From positions 23,210 through 87,209 of the forward strand of contig CALKBX010000020.1 in NCBI GenBank assembly GCA_937775205.1: a stretch of 64,000 bases of DNA, written 5' to 3'. The stretch is from an uncultured Verrucomicrobiae bacterium. GTDB lineage: Bacteria; Verrucomicrobiota; Verrucomicrobiia; Limisphaerales; UBA1100. The notes beneath the pieces are model-generated. The model had not been told where the DNA came from. It did no database searches and was given only the letters and a program-made list of their open reading frames with translations. A program made the translations under genes and the position numbers. This document shows positions 48,629 to 62,559 of this stretch, in pieces. Numbering within the stretch: the first letter of the stretch is position 1; each line of letters starts with the position of its first letter.

Positions 48629-49393
48629 CTATTTAATAATAATAAAGCCCGCGAGCACACTCACTGGGATGGAAATATAACCGATAAAAATCAAAGCCGA
48701 TGCACCCATTGCAAATCGATCCATCCACGGCGCAAGATTTTTATTCTTAAATCCAAGCGACTGAAACATCGCGCTCAAGCCGTGGCTCAAGTGAACACAA
48801 AGCAACCCCACCGCCACCACATAAAAAACTGAAACTGCCGGCACTTTGAAACCGGTGACAATCATCTTGAAAATATCCGCGTGATCTTTGCCTTCCACGC
48901 CCCCTTCCAGCGGTGTCACAAAATCTTCCGCCACATAAAACGATTCGAAGTCCGCGCTCGCGCCGTTGATCTGCGGCACCTTCCACGTGTAATGCGCCAA
49001 ATGATAAAACGCAAACGCCGCAATAATCAGCCCACTGAAAATCATCGTGCGCGCGGCAAACTTCGCCACAATGTCATCGCGCCGATGCGCGTCCACCGGC
49101 TCTGCCGCCGCCTCGTATTCCACCGTACGCGCCTCGCGATTTTCCGAAGTCAATTTCAGGGCCGACCAAATATGCAGCCCCACCATTCCCAGCAACCCAA
49201 TCCGTGCCACCCACAGCAGCGGCCCCAGCGCCTGCAGCTTGGCGGCGTATTCATTGATCGCCGCCGGCCCCGCGAACACCAGCAAGTTGCCCAGCATATG
49301 CATCACCACAAACCCAAACAGACCCGCGCCCGTAATGGCCATTAGGTACTTGCGACCCAGCGACGTTTTGAAAATGCCCGTGATGAAATCCAT
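48629..49393 (-). CDS. sdhC: Succinate dehydrogenase cytochrome b subunit (b558-type)
   Basis: [42 protein letters not shown]; five predicted TMs; directly upstream of sdhA. Confidence 0.92.
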   Translation of the reverse strand: MDFITGIFKTSLGRKYLMAITGAGLFGFVVMHMLGNLLVFAGPAAINEYAAKLQALGPLLWVARIGLLGMVGLHIWSALKLTSENREARTVEYEAAAEPVDAHRRDDIVAKFAARTMIFSGLIIAAFAFYHLAHYTWKVPQINGASADFESFYVAEDFVTPLEGGVEGKDHADIFKMIVTGFKVPAVSVFYVVAVGLLCVHLSHGLSAMFQSLGFKNKNLAPWMDRFAMGASALIFIGYISIPVSVLAGFIIIK

Positions 49394-49469
49394 CGACTGC
49401 GCAAAGGTATCGTACAGACCCCGCCCGCCGTCAATGGAATTGCGGAGCTCCAATGTGCTGCCGGCACTA

Positions 49470-49904
49470 TTACTCCACCCGCACTTCAATCGATTTCGGC
49501 AATGCCTCTTCGCGCTTGGCGATTTGGATTTCTAGCAAACCATCTTTGAAGTTGGCCACCACGCTTTCGGCGTCTACATCTTCCGGCAGCGTGAAGCTGC
49601 GGGTGAACGTGCCGTGCGAGCGTTCCACGCGGTGGAAGGTTTTAGTTTCCACGCGGCGCTCCAAATCGCGCTCGCCTGAAAGCGTCAGCACGCCATTCTC
49701 AACCGTCACTTTCACTTTCTCTTTGCTCAACCCCGGCAGCTCCGCGCGGATGGTGTACGCTTCGGCCGATTCCTCGATGTCCACCACCGGCGACCACGCC
49801 ACCGATTGCAAACCCTCGCCGCCCAGCACTGATGCCAGCCGACCGTGAAACAGCTCGTCCATTTCGTGAATGGGATTCCAAATGCTCAATGTGTTCATTT
49901 TCAT
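49470..49904 (-). CDS. Small heat-shock protein Hsp20/alpha-crystallin family
   Basis: WSPVVDIEESAEAYTIRAELPGLSKEKVKVTVENGVLTLSGERDLE...FTRSFTLPEDVDAESVVANFKDGLLEIQIAKRE. Confidence 0.95.
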   Translation of the reverse strand: MKMNTLSIWNPIHEMDELFHGRLASVLGGEGLQSVAWSPVVDIEESAEAYTIRAELPGLSKEKVKVTVENGVLTLSGERDLERRVETKTFHRVERSHGTFTRSFTLPEDVDAESVVANFKDGLLEIQIAKREEALPKSIEVRVE

Positions 49905-50132
49905 TCCTTTCAGGCGGTGTTAAAAAAGGCCGCAAAGTCCCGCCAATTGACTTTTTGGCTGTCTAAAACTCAATGTTTCACCTGTTAACAACAAGAACCG
50001 TGCCAGCCGACAAAAAATCTAAAATCGAAAATAACAGTCTAAAAATGCAATTATTGCGTTTTTTATAATGTTAATATCGTGTGAATTAGAGCTATTTTGG
50101 CACAATGGTGACTGCGCCGTTTTGGCGCTTAC

Positions 50133-50783
50133 CTAAAGTAAGTCGCTAAGCGATGGAATGCTGTGGCCGATGGGTTCGGCGCTGTCGCGGCAGAGCCAGC
50201 GGGACTGGAATCCGGCGGCTTGCGCGCCGTGGTGGTCCTCATTTTCGCTGTCGCCCACGTGCAGGATTTGCGCGGGCGGCAGTTGCAACGCCTCGGCGGC
50301 GGCTTGGAAAATCTCCGGCGCGGGCTTCGCATGCCCCACCTCGGCGGAAACCAGAATGACCTCAAACTCGTTTGCAAGCTCCAGCGATTCCAGCAACGGA
50401 CACAAGCGATCGTCCCAATTGGAAATCACCGCCAACCGCGTGCCGCGTTTCTGAAGCACTTCAATCGTCGGCAACACGTCATCAAAAATGCGCCACGGTT
50501 TGGGCGTGCCGAAGTCGTGATAAATTCCATCAAAAAAACTTTGGCTCGGCAAGGTGGTTGTGAGGCCAGCGAATGTTTCATCCACCATCGCGGCCCAACC
50601 GTTTTTTGTGTATTCGAATTCGCCGCGTTGCCGCCACGCTTCGATAAAGCGTTGGGTAATTTCTTCCGGCGCGGCATCCACGCCGTGGCGCGCGGCCACT
50701 TCGGCATAGGCGTGGCCCACCGAAGGCCACGGCTCGATGAGCGTGCCGCCGACATCAAACGTTATGGCCGCGACATTTTCCAT
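50133..50783 (-). CDS. HAD-superfamily hydrolase (HAD-IA, haloacid dehalogenase-like)
   Basis: AITFDVGGTLIEP, LAVISNWDDRL, GHAKPAPEIFQAAAEALQLPPAQILHVGDSENEDHHGAQAAG. Confidence 0.88.
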   Translation of the reverse strand: MENVAAITFDVGGTLIEPWPSVGHAYAEVAARHGVDAAPEEITQRFIEAWRQRGEFEYTKNGWAAMVDETFAGLTTTLPSQSFFDGIYHDFGTPKPWRIFDDVLPTIEVLQKRGTRLAVISNWDDRLCPLLESLELANEFEVILVSAEVGHAKPAPEIFQAAAEALQLPPAQILHVGDSENEDHHGAQAAGFQSRWLCRDSAEPIGHSIPSLSDLL

Positions 50784-51994
50784 TCGTTCAAATCTTTTTC
50801 GTCCACCGCCGCCGCGAGCCCCAGCAATTCCATCGCCTCGCCCAGCAAATAAATTGAACCGGTGATGACGACAAAATCATCCTTTGCAACAGCGGCAAGA
50901 CCTTCTTCCAAAGATTCGGCGGCGATGACTTCGCAATCGTTTTGCTGTCGGCAATCGTTGGCCAATTCGTCCGGAGACAAAGTACGTTCGCTACTGACCG
51001 GAACACAAACAATGCGCCCTGCCAGCGGTGCGAGAATGGCGACCATTTGTTCCCAGTTTTTATCGGCCAACACGCCGAGCAACAGCGTGGGCCGTTGCTC
51101 CGATTGCAGCTCGGCCAACACGCCGCGCAATGCCTCAGCGCTGGCGGGGTTGTGGACGGCATCGAGTAGCAGCTTGCGGCCATCGCGCTCAAACACCTGC
51201 GCGCGCGCGGGCCAATGAACATTGGCGAGGGCGGTTTCGATCGAATCATTTTTTACCGGCAAAGTGGTTTGCAATGCCTCCACGGTTGCCGCAGCGAGGG
51301 CGGCGTTTTGGCGTTGGTGTTTTCCGGCGAGGGAGGTGTGGTGTTCGGTGTCCACGAAAGTGATGGGGCCGGTTTGTTCGAGCGCGGATTGTGCCTCCAG
51401 CAGTTGTGGCGCGCTGAGGGCGGGGATGCCTTGCTTGAGGATGCCGGCTTTTTCGGTTGCGATTTGGGTGAGCGTCTCGCCGAGGTATTGTTGGTGGTCG
51501 AGCGCGATGGGGGTGATGACAGTAGCGATGGGGGTGACGATGTTGGTGGCATCGAGCCGCCCGCCGAGACCGGTTTCGAGCAGGACGATGTCGCATCGTT
51601 CGCGCGCGAAATGTTCGAGGGCCATCACGGTGATGACTTCAAAAAAGGTGGGCAGTTGCCCGGCGGGAAATTGGCGGAGCAATGCCTGCATGCATTCGGT
51701 GAGAAGCACGGCCTCCGTCTCGGCGATGGGTTCGCGGTTGACTTGAATGCGTTCGCGAAAGCTGACGAGATGCGGCGAGGTGTACAGGCCGGTTTTGTAT
51801 CCCGACGCGCGGTAAATACTCTCGAGCATGGCACACACGGAGCCTTTGCCGTTGGTGCCGGCGACGTGGATGATTTTTAGCGAATGATGCGGATTGCCCG
51901 CGAGCGCAGCAAGTTTGCGCGGATTTTCCAATCCGAGCTTGGAGCCGAGCAGCCGCAGCTGATACAGCCAATCGATGGCTTCGGGATAAGTCAT
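50762..51994 (-). CDS. folC: Bifunctional folylpolyglutamate/dihydrofolate synthase
   Basis: HVAGTNGKGSVCAMLESIYRASGYKTGLYTSPHL; DIVLLETGLGGRLDATNIV; LDAVHNPASAEALRGVL. Confidence 0.95.
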   Translation of the reverse strand: MTYPEAIDWLYQLRLLGSKLGLENPRKLAALAGNPHHSLKIIHVAGTNGKGSVCAMLESIYRASGYKTGLYTSPHLVSFRERIQVNREPIAETEAVLLTECMQALLRQFPAGQLPTFFEVITVMALEHFARERCDIVLLETGLGGRLDATNIVTPIATVITPIALDHQQYLGETLTQIATEKAGILKQGIPALSAPQLLEAQSALEQTGPITFVDTEHHTSLAGKHQRQNAALAAATVEALQTTLPVKNDSIETALANVHWPARAQVFERDGRKLLLDAVHNPASAEALRGVLAELQSEQRPTLLLGVLADKNWEQMVAILAPLAGRIVCVPVSSERTLSPDELANDCRQQNDCEVIAAESLEEGLAAVAKDDFVVITGSIYLLGEAMELLGLAAAVDEKDLNEWKMSRP

Positions 51995-52026
51995 TGCGCA
52001 TGGGCGGACTCCAATTCGGGATGCCG

Positions 52027-54373
<2,347 letters not shown>

Positions 54374-54377
<4 letters not shown>

Positions 54378-54919
54378 GCGTCGTTCAAAATCCAATCCGC
54401 CGCCGCAACAGTGTCGTCCACGATCGCGGCTGGGGCCACGGTGGCGGGCTTGTCGCGTTCCAGTTCGGCGCCGTAGCCGGTGCGGACGAGGATGCTCTTT
54501 TTGACGCCAGCATTCCAGCCGCATTGGAGGTCAGCGGTTTTGTCGCCGACCATGTAGCTTTGGGCGAGATCGATGCCGAATTCGTCGGCGGCGTCCTGCA
54601 GAAATTTTGGGCTGGGCTTGCGGCCGGGGCTTTCGTCCTCGGGAGATTCGGGAGCGAAATAAATTTTCTCAAACCGCACGCCATCGGCCGCCAGCGTCTT
54701 GACCATTTTTTCATTCACCGCGTGCATGTCCGCTTCTTTATAATAGCCACGACCGATGCCGGATTGGTTAGTGACAATGAAAAGGGCGAAGCCCGCGTCC
54801 ACGAGCCGACGCAGCGCGGGGCCGGTGCCGGGAATGATTTCCAGCTTGTCGGGGTCGTGGAGGTAATGCCGCTCGATGTTGAGCGTGCCATCGCGGTCGA
54901 GGAAAACAGCGCGCTTCAT
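54374..54919 (-). CDS. gmhB: D-glycero-beta-D-manno-heptose 1,7-bisphosphate 7-phosphatase (HAD-IIIA)
   Basis: MKRAVFLDRDGTLNIERHYLHDPDKLEIIPGTGPALRRL; FIVTNQSGIGRGYY; MVGDKTADLQCGWNAGVKKSILVRTGYG. Confidence 0.92.
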
Positions 54920-54937
54920 CAGCCGATGGCGCGTGGG

Positions 54938-55924
54938 TTAAGCATAAAAGCTCCCGCTCAATTCGCGCGGTGTGACCACCGCCGTGCCCATTTTTCCGAC
55001 CACCACTCCAGCAGCGTGATTGGAAAACACTGCCGCCTCGTCGGGCGATGCGCCGGCGGCGATGGCGAGGGTGAAGCTGGCGATGACCGTGTCGCCCGCG
55101 CCGGAGACGTCGTAAATTTCCTGCGCCACAGTGGGAATTACCGTGGACTTGGCATCGCGCGGGCAGAGCAACATCCCGTGTTCGCTGAGGGTTACCAACA
55201 TAATCGCCGGCTCGAATTTTTCCTGCACGGCGGCGACGGCGGCGTTGAGGCTGGCCTCGGTGGCTTCGTCGGGCAAACCGGCGAGCGCGAAAAGCTCGCC
55301 GCGATTGGGCGTGATGAGCGACATGCCGACGAGATCGAGCTGATGCGCGGGCTTGGGATCAAAACTCATCCAAATGCCGCGCGGCTTGCACATCGCACGA
55401 AGACCATCGAGGAGTTCCTGCGTGACCGCGCCTTTGCTATAATCGCAAATGATGACCGCGTGCGCGGTATCCAGCTCGGCCTCAATCGCACCGAGCATCC
55501 GCTTGGTCACGCGCGCTTCGGCGGCGTCATTCGTCTCGCGGTCCACGCGCAGCATCTGTTGTTGATGCGCAACAACACGCGTCTTGCGCGTTGTCATCCG
55601 CGCGGCGGAGGCAATCAAACCGCTACTGTCCACGCTGTCCTCTTTCAACAATTGCTTTAGCATTTTGGCGCCGTCGTCTTTGCCCACCAATCCGTACAAT
55701 CCCACGTCCGCGCCGAGCGCCGTGAGGTTGCGCGCCACATTCGCCGCGCCGCCGGGCATGAACGTTTCGCTTTGGAACTCCACCACCGGCACCGGCGCCT
55801 CCGGCGAGATGCGCTTCACGCGCCCCCACAGAAACTGATCCAGCATCACATCGCCCACCACCAGCACCCGACTCTTCGTCGCCGCTCGCAGCAAGCCCTT
55901 CACGCGTTTTACGGTTACACTCAT
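54938..55924 (-). CDS. PfkB-family D-glycero-beta-D-manno-heptose-7-phosphate kinase (RfaE1/HldA-type)
   Basis: VLVVGDVMLDQFLWGRVKRISPEAPVPVVEFQSETFMPGGAANVARNLTALGADVGLYGLVG; DVSGAGDTVIASFTLA; no C-terminal nucleotidyltransferase domain. Confidence 0.9.
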   Translation of the reverse strand: MSVTVKRVKGLLRAATKSRVLVVGDVMLDQFLWGRVKRISPEAPVPVVEFQSETFMPGGAANVARNLTALGADVGLYGLVGKDDGAKMLKQLLKEDSVDSSGLIASAARMTTRKTRVVAHQQQMLRVDRETNDAAEARVTKRMLGAIEAELDTAHAVIICDYSKGAVTQELLDGLRAMCKPRGIWMSFDPKPAHQLDLVGMSLITPNRGELFALAGLPDEATEASLNAAVAAVQEKFEPAIMLVTLSEHGMLLCPRDAKSTVIPTVAQEIYDVSGAGDTVIASFTLAIAAGASPDEAAVFSNHAAGVVVGKMGTAVVTPRELSGSFYA

Positions 55925-56020
55925 TGCACTTCAAAAACCACAAACTAACCCGCCGATAAATCGTCAAAACTCCGCCGAAGGTCAACTCCACTCTGTACCC
56001 TGTTTAGCTTTTTGTTGTTT

Positions 56021-56815
56021 TCAGGATTTTTCCGGCTCCAAAAATCCAGTCAACGGGCTAGTGGCGTGCGCTTGATCGCTCGTCTCGCCGAGGCCGATTT
56101 CGTAAGCCATTCGGCCTGCTTCGGTGGCTTTGGCAAAAGCGCCGGCCATTCGGGTGGGGTCGTCATTGACGGCGATGGCGGTGTTCACCAGCACGGCATC
56201 CGCGCCAAGTTCCATCGCCTCGGCTGCGTGGCTGGGAGCGCCGAGGCCGGCGTCGACAACCACCGGCACGGTGGCTTGATCGAGGATGATGCGAATTTGG
56301 TCGCGGGTTTGCACGCCGCCATTGCTGCCGATGGGCGCGCCGAGCGGCATCACCGTCGCGCAGCCGACTTCCTGCAAACGCTTGGCGATGACAGGGTCCG
56401 CATTAATATAAGGCAACACCGTAAACCCTTCGCGCACAAGTTGCTCCGCCGCCGCCAGCGTTTCCACGGGGTCGGGCAGGAGGTAGCGCGGATCCGGATG
56501 AATTTCCAGCTTCACCCATTTGGGCAAACCCGCCGCCGCCGCCAGCCGCGCCAGCCGCACCGCCTCATCCGCATTCATCGCGCCGCTCGTGTTGGGCAAC
56601 AGTAAAAATTTCTCGGGGTCAATGAAATCCAGAATGTTGGCGAAAGGGTCATTCTCCCCGCTCAAGTCCGCCCGACGCAGCGCGACCGTCACCATCTCCG
56701 CCCCGCTCGCCTCCAACGCCGCCCGCATCAATTCCGGCGACGCAAACTTTCCCGTCCCCAAAATCAAGCGCGAGGAAAATTCACGGCCAGCAATCGTCAA
56801 AGGCAAAACAGACAC
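56021..56815 (-). CDS. thiG: Thiazole synthase
   Basis: [91 protein letters not shown]. Confidence 0.95.
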   Translation of the reverse strand: MSVLPLTIAGREFSSRLILGTGKFASPELMRAALEASGAEMVTVALRRADLSGENDPFANILDFIDPEKFLLLPNTSGAMNADEAVRLARLAAAAGLPKWVKLEIHPDPRYLLPDPVETLAAAEQLVREGFTVLPYINADPVIAKRLQEVGCATVMPLGAPIGSNGGVQTRDQIRIILDQATVPVVVDAGLGAPSHAAEAMELGADAVLVNTAIAVNDDPTRMAGAFAKATEAGRMAYEIGLGETSDQAHATSPLTGFLEPEKS

Positions 56816-56907
56816 GCGCCCAACTTACGCCCCCAAGCCGAAGGCGTCGAGAATGACTTGGATTTCCCTCGCTCAAAATTTCCCTTTGCCTCATCCTTAC
56901 CGCGCGA

Positions 56908-58180
56908 ATGAAAGGGAGTGCGCTATCACAATTGGGCCGGCGTACTGCGGAGCCGGCGATTACGTGGCTGATGCGGGAGGCTTTGGTGCGGCCGGGTTTG
57001 ATTTCGCTGGCGGCGGGGTTTACGGATAACCCATCGCTGCCGGTCGAGATCACGCGCGACATTATGGCAGATATGCTGCGCTCGGGGAAAACCGGCCAGC
57101 CGCCGTTGCAGTACGGCACCACCGCGGGCGATGAAACGCTGCGCGCGCTCACGGCGCGGCGCCTCGCGCAGTTGGATGGCCAATCGCCAAAGGCCAAGGC
57201 CTACTCGCCGAGTCGGATGATGATTACCCACGGCTCGCAACAGTTCCTGTACATCCTCACGGAAATTCTTTTTGACCCGGGCGACATCGTGCTGGTCGAA
57301 GATCCCTCGTATTTTGTGTACCTCGGCATCATGCAAAGCCACGGCATTCGCGGGCGCGGCATTCGGATGGAGGCGGACGGCATCGACCTCGCCCACCTCG
57401 AGGCCACGCTGGAGGCGCTGAAAAAATCCGGCGAACTGCCCCGGCTCAAGGCACTCTATTTGGTAAGCTATCACTGCAACCCCACCGGCACCACCACCGC
57501 CGCCGCCAAGAAAGCCGCCGCGCTCAAGCTGTTGCGCCGCTACGAAGCCGCTCGCCGGTCATCCGATTTATTTGCTGGAAGACGCCGCCTACCGCGAGCT
57601 GCGTTTTGCCGGTGACGACATCCCAAGCACGCTCACGATGGATCGCACCGGCGACCGCGTCATTTACACCAGCACCTACAGCAAACCCTACGCCACCGGC
57701 GTGCGCGTCGGCTACGGCTTCCTTCCCGCGCCGCTGCTCACGGCGGCCTTGCGCGTGAAGGGCAATCACGATTTCGGCACCACCAATTTTTTGCAGCAAC
57801 TCATCTCGCGCGCGCTCAGCACCGGCGCGTACGAAACCCACGTACAATCCCTCCGCAAACGCTACGCCAAAAAAGCCGCCGCCATGGTCCGCGCCTGCCG
57901 CGAGCATCTGCCGTCGGATGTAAAATGGACCGAACCCAAAGGGGGCCTATACGTCTGGGCTCGCATGCCCGCACGCGTGAAGACCGACCTCAAAAGCAAA
58001 CTCTTCGCCGCCGCGCTAAAGCAAAAGATGATTTATGTTCCCGGCAACCTCTGCTACGCCGACGACCCCACCCGCCGCAAACCCAACCGCGAAATGCGCC
58101 TCAGCTTCGGCAGCGGCAGCATCCCCAACATCAAAGAAGGCATTGCGCGGTTGGGGCGCGCGTTGAAAAAAGTTCTTTGA
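56908..58180 (+). CDS. PLP-dependent aminotransferase (class I/II), split by a frameshift at ~57547
   Basis: ORFs 56908..57615 and 57572..58180 join as RRYEA|PLAGHPIYLLEDAAYRELRFAG; LISLAAGFTDNPSLPVE; PLP-lysine region IYTSTYSKPYATGVRVGY. Confidence 0.85.
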
Positions 58181-58246
58181 ACCGGCGCAAAGACGCCAAG
58201 TTTCTGAAAATGGTTTTTCTTGTCGGCTTTACGCCTTGGCGGTTCA
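58179..58246. repeat. Imperfect inverted repeat gaaccggcgcaaagacgccaag ... cttgtcggctttacgccttggcggttc
   Basis: Same family as 12361-12426; the spacer contains the reverse complement of aaaccattttca; begins at the aminotransferase stop codon. Confidence 0.85.
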
Positions 58247-58247
58247 C

Positions 58248-58281
58248 AAAAAAACGACGCCCGTTTCCGGACGCCGTCGTG
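58248..58281 (-). terminator. Rho-independent terminator for the DUF5069 gene
   Basis: Minus-strand acgacggcgtccggaaacgggcgtcgt followed by T7. Confidence 0.7.
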
Positions 58282-58297
58282 ATTCTGTGATTCCGAT

Positions 58298-58735
58298 TTA
58301 GCCAGCAATCTCGGCGGCGTGGAATTCCTGCCAGTCGTCGAGGTTGTTCAGGTTGATCGCATCATCCGCGCCGGACTCCAGGCCGCAAGCGCCGAGGATG
58401 CCCGCCTTGGTGTCGGCGTCGTGGTTGTATCCGGCGATGGAATCATTCAACGCGCCAATGGCGTCGTCGCCCAGCGTCGCGCCGTCCTGCGCCGAAATCC
58501 ACGCTTCGAACTGCGTGTACGTCGGTTTCTCGTTGGTGATGTAGCTGCGTACCGCTTCGGCATCAAGGCCGAGGCCCGCGATTACCATGCTGTCGTAGCC
58601 CGCGCCGATGCCGGGATAGCCATCTGCGATTTTGCCGGCCGCTTCGAGGCTCACCTTTTGCCACAAACGCGGCAGATGCAGCACGCCCAACGGGCCTTTG
58701 GTGCCGGAACTAATAAGAGGAACAATTTTACTCAT
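58298..58735 (-). CDS. DUF5069 family protein
   Basis: MSKIVPLISSGTKGPLGVLHLPRLWQKVSLEAAGKIADGYPGIGAGYDSMVIAGLGLD. Confidence 0.82.
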   Translation of the reverse strand: MSKIVPLISSGTKGPLGVLHLPRLWQKVSLEAAGKIADGYPGIGAGYDSMVIAGLGLDAEAVRSYITNEKPTYTQFEAWISAQDGATLGDDAIGALNDSIAGYNHDADTKAGILGACGLESGADDAINLNNLDDWQEFHAAEIAG

Positions 58736-58884
58736 AAGTCTGTTTTTCTAAATGTTAGGGGTTCGGGGAAAAGGTAGGCCCGCAAGGCGGGAGGGGTCAA
58801 CGAGTTTTTACGGAAAGGTTTTGCCGTCGGTTTGCCACAATTTTCTTCACCCCACGCTGGACGATGCCTAAGCTGCGCCACCGA

Positions 58885-59997
58885 ATGAGTAAACAAACAT
58901 ACAAGATTGCCGCGTTAGCGGGGGATGGGATTGGGCCGGAGGTGATGCGCGAGGCGCTGAAAGTGCTGCGCGCGGCCGAAGGCAAATTTGGATTTCAACT
59001 GGAGGTCACCGAGGCCGCCGTGGGCTGGGCGGGCATCGATGCCGCCGGCAAGGCGTTGCCCGATGAAACGCTTGCGCTGTGCCGCGAGAGCGATTCGATT
59101 CTGTTCGGCTCCGTGGGCTTGCCCGACCGCGACCCCACCATCCCCAAAGAAGAACGCCCCGAACGCGCCGCGCTGTTGGCGTTGCGAAAGGAGTTCGGGT
59201 TGTTCGCCAATCTGCGCCCCGTGCGTTTGCCCGCCGAGCTGGCGCACGCCTGCCCGCTCAAAGTCGAGCGCCAAGGCGACGGCATCGACATGCTCGTCGT
59301 GCGCGAGCTAACCGGCGGAATGTATTTCGGCCAACCCAAAACCACCGAGACACTCGAGGACGGCCAGCAACGCGCCATCGACACGATGGTTTACACCACC
59401 AACGAAATCGAACGCATCGCGCGCGTCGCATTCCAATCCGCCCAACTCCGCCGCCAGCACGTGACCAGCATCGACAAAGCCAACGTGCTGGAAAACGGCG
59501 TGCTCTGGCGCGAGGTGGTCACAAAGGTCGCCGCTGATTTTCCGGACATCACCGTCGAGCACATGTTCGTGGACAACGCCGCGATGCAATTCCTGCTGCG
59601 CCCCACGCAGTTCGACGTCGTACTCTGCGAAAATATGTTCGGCGACATCCTCAGCGACGAAGCCGCCGCCTTGGCTGGTTCCCTCGGCATGCTCCCCAGC
59701 GCCAGCCTCGGCGCCACCAGCGGCGAACGCACCTTTGGCTTTTACGAACCCGCCGGCGGCACCGCGCCCGACATCGCCGGCCAAGACCTCGCCAACCCCA
59801 TCGCCCAAATCCTTTCCGCCGCCATGATGCTCCGCCACAGCTTCAACGAAACCGAAGCCGCCGCCGCCATCGACACCGCCGTGGCCACCGCCATCACCGC
59901 CGGCCACCGCACCGGCGACATCTTCAGCCCCGAGGATCCCAACGCCAAAAAAGCCACCACCACCCAAATGGGCGATGCCATTGCAGCGGCAATCTAA
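58885..59997 (+). CDS. leuB: 3-isopropylmalate dehydrogenase
   Basis: [89 protein letters not shown]. Confidence 0.96.
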   Translation: MSKQTYKIAALAGDGIGPEVMREALKVLRAAEGKFGFQLEVTEAAVGWAGIDAAGKALPDETLALCRESDSILFGSVGLPDRDPTIPKEERPERAALLALRKEFGLFANLRPVRLPAELAHACPLKVERQGDGIDMLVVRELTGGMYFGQPKTTETLEDGQQRAIDTMVYTTNEIERIARVAFQSAQLRRQHVTSIDKANVLENGVLWREVVTKVAADFPDITVEHMFVDNAAMQFLLRPTQFDVVLCENMFGDILSDEAAALAGSLGMLPSASLGATSGERTFGFYEPAGGTAPDIAGQDLANPIAQILSAAMMLRHSFNETEAAAAIDTAVATAITAGHRTGDIFSPEDPNAKKATTTQMGDAIAAAI

Positions 59998-59999
59998 AA

Positions 60000-60418
60000 A
60001 TGAAATCCCTCACCGAAGAACTTTGGTTTGATGTCCCGACGCGGCGGGCGTTTATCAATATCACGCCGCAAGTCGAGGACCTCGTGCAACAAAGCGGCGT
60101 GGCGGAGGGGCTTTGCCTCGTGAATGCGATGCATATCACGGCTAGTGTTTTTATTAATGACGACGAGTCGGGACTGCACGCGGATTACGAGCGATGGCTG
60201 GAGGAACTCGCGCCGCATGAGCCAGTGGACCACTACCGCCACAACGACACCGGCGAGGACAACGCTGACGCGCATCTCAAACGCCAAGTGATGGGCCGCG
60301 AAGTGGTGGTGGCCATCACCAAAGGGCGGCTGCATTTCGGCCCGTGGGAGCAGATTTTTTACGGCGAGTTCGACGGGCGACGCCGCAAGCGGTTCTGGTC
60401 AAAATCATTGGCGAATAG
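60000..60418 (+). CDS. YjbQ/UPF0047 family protein, C-terminus shifted by a 1-nt deletion at 60390-60392
   Basis: [56 protein letters not shown]. Adding one G gives the expected RVLVKIIGE* (stop 60416-60418). Confidence 0.88.
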
Positions 60419-60445
60419 TCGGCCGTGTGGTATCGTCTCAGCCCG

Positions 60446-62538
<2,093 letters not shown>

Positions 62539-62559
62539 ACTATGATAGGACGTGCGAAA

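Noticed and set aside
54524-55660. 378-aa plus-strand ORF
   Set aside because: Antisense to gmhB and the heptose kinase gene.
56021-56815. thiG without thiS/thiH neighbours as an unusual pathway
   Set aside because: Stand-alone thiG is not rare, and the rest of the genome is not visible.
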